A stretch of 64,000 bases of DNA from Hydrogenophaga sp. (GTDB taxonomy: Bacteria > Pseudomonadota > Gammaproteobacteria > Burkholderiales > Burkholderiaceae_C): positions 1 through 64,000 of the forward strand of contig JAABQG010000009.1 in assembly GCA_011391595.1 (NCBI GenBank), given 5' to 3'. Below the pieces are notes generated by a model. That model was given only the letters and a program-made list of their open reading frames with translations, was not told where the DNA came from and ran no database searches. Every line of letters starts with the position of its first letter. Positions within the stretch are counted from its first letter, which is position 1. Shown here piece by piece: positions 63,583-64,000 of the stretch. The position numbers and the translations under genes are program-made.

Positions 63583-64000
63583 TCAGGCCTCAATCAAGTC
63601 AAAACCGGTGGTGATGGCGGCTGTCTTGCCGAGCATGATGCTGGCCGAGCAGTATTTTTCGTGGCTCATGGCGATGGCGCGCTCGACGGCCGCTGCCGGA
63701 ATGCCCTTGCCGGTCACGGTGAACTGCATGTGGATCCTGGTGAACACCTTCGGATCCATGTCGGCCCGCTCACTGGTGAGCCTGACACTGCAGCCGCGCA
63801 CGTCATGGCGGCCCCGCTTCAGGATCAGCACCACATCGTAGGCCGTGCAGCCACCGGTGCCGGCCAGCACGGCTTCCATGGGGCGTGGCGCCAGGTTTTG
63901 TCCGCCATTTTCCGGCTTGGCCGAGTCGGGCGCGCCGTCCATGGCCAGGATGTGGCCGCTACCGGTTTCGGCCACAAAACCCATGCCCGAGCGCGTGCCG
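63583..64000 (-). CDS. OsmC-family peroxide-related protein, partial
   Basis: C-terminal 139 codons of an OsmC/YhfA-type protein cut by the right edge. The reading frame stays open to 64000, with GTRSGMGFVAETGSGH upstream of an internal Met at 63984, so the true start lies outside. APRPMEAVLAGTGGCTAYDVV contains one of the redox cysteines, and HEKYCSASIMLG the second. OsmC proteins reduce organic peroxides; the YhfA branch may have other roles. It converges on coq7. Confidence 0.9.
   Translation of the reverse strand, partial: GTRSGMGFVAETGSGHILAMDGAPDSAKPENGGQNLAPRPMEAVLAGTGGCTAYDVVLILKRGRHDVRGCSVRLTSERADMDPKVFTRIHMQFTVTGKGIPAAAVERAIAMSHEKYCSASIMLGKTAAITTGFDLIEA

Overview
The window is chromosomal DNA from a GC-rich betaproteobacterium, most probably family Comamonadaceae (order Burkholderiales). 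This rests on gene order and content: dgt-aroB-aroK-pilQPONM-mrcA-cyaY-lysA in one run, a Burkholderiales-type trimeric porin, an imuA-imuB-dnaE2 mutasome operon, and long stretches of COG1840-type and dipeptide-type ABC transporter genes. No rRNA, tRNA, CRISPR array or insertion-sequence transposase was recognised.

Layout. (1) 1-17.7 kb is a conserved housekeeping block: a partial dGTPase, shikimate pathway genes aroB and aroK, the type IV pilus assembly operon pilMNOPQ (minus strand, tightly overlapping), PBP1A, frataxin CyaY, an LptM-like lipoprotein, LysA, the MsrQ/MsrP methionine sulfoxide reductase pair, a cytochrome c4, the GTPase EngB and two tandem lipid A acyltransferase genes. (2) 17.7-23.4 kb has metK behind a hairpin-rich leader, YcaO, TusE, a thioredoxin and an AidB-like acyl-CoA dehydrogenase. 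(3) 23.4-31.9 kb is an accessory region on the minus strand: two surface lipoproteins, then a run of small genes of families often carried as integron cassettes (GrpB, DUF1801, SRPBCC, DUF4287, DUF1810, YhhN, a Tat-exported deaminase, yefM-yoeB). An attC-like recombination site lies directly behind the toxin-antitoxin pair, and two broken genes (a GIY-YIG/DUF4357 protein and a scrap of a second dnaE2) lie in front of it. (4) 32.1-38.2 kb is the SOS mutasome imuA-imuB-dnaE2 behind a textbook LexA box; both polymerase-type genes carry in-frame palindromic repeat insertions. (5) 38.2-46.2 kb holds an ICMT-like methyltransferase, two alpha/beta hydrolases, a DinG-type helicase, and groES-groEL behind a sigma-32-like promoter plus a CIRCE operator, ending in a strong terminator. 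(6) 46.2-61.1 kb is carbon and peptide uptake: pgi next to an AfuABC-like ABC transporter, then a complete dipeptide ABC operon with an embedded M20 amidohydrolase and two substrate-binding proteins. (7) 61.4-64 kb has a major porin, the ubiquinone hydroxylase Coq7, and a partial OsmC protein at the window edge.

How the parts work together: the core blocks are ordinary. The most unusual part is 25.8-38.2 kb, where an attC-like site, gene scraps and three kinds of palindromic repeat cluster around the error-prone polymerase operon. No wholly new multi-gene system could be demonstrated; the best candidates for follow-up are the attC-linked gene run, the Tat-exported deaminase, the repeat-invaded mutasome and the possible sugar-phosphate transporter beside pgi.
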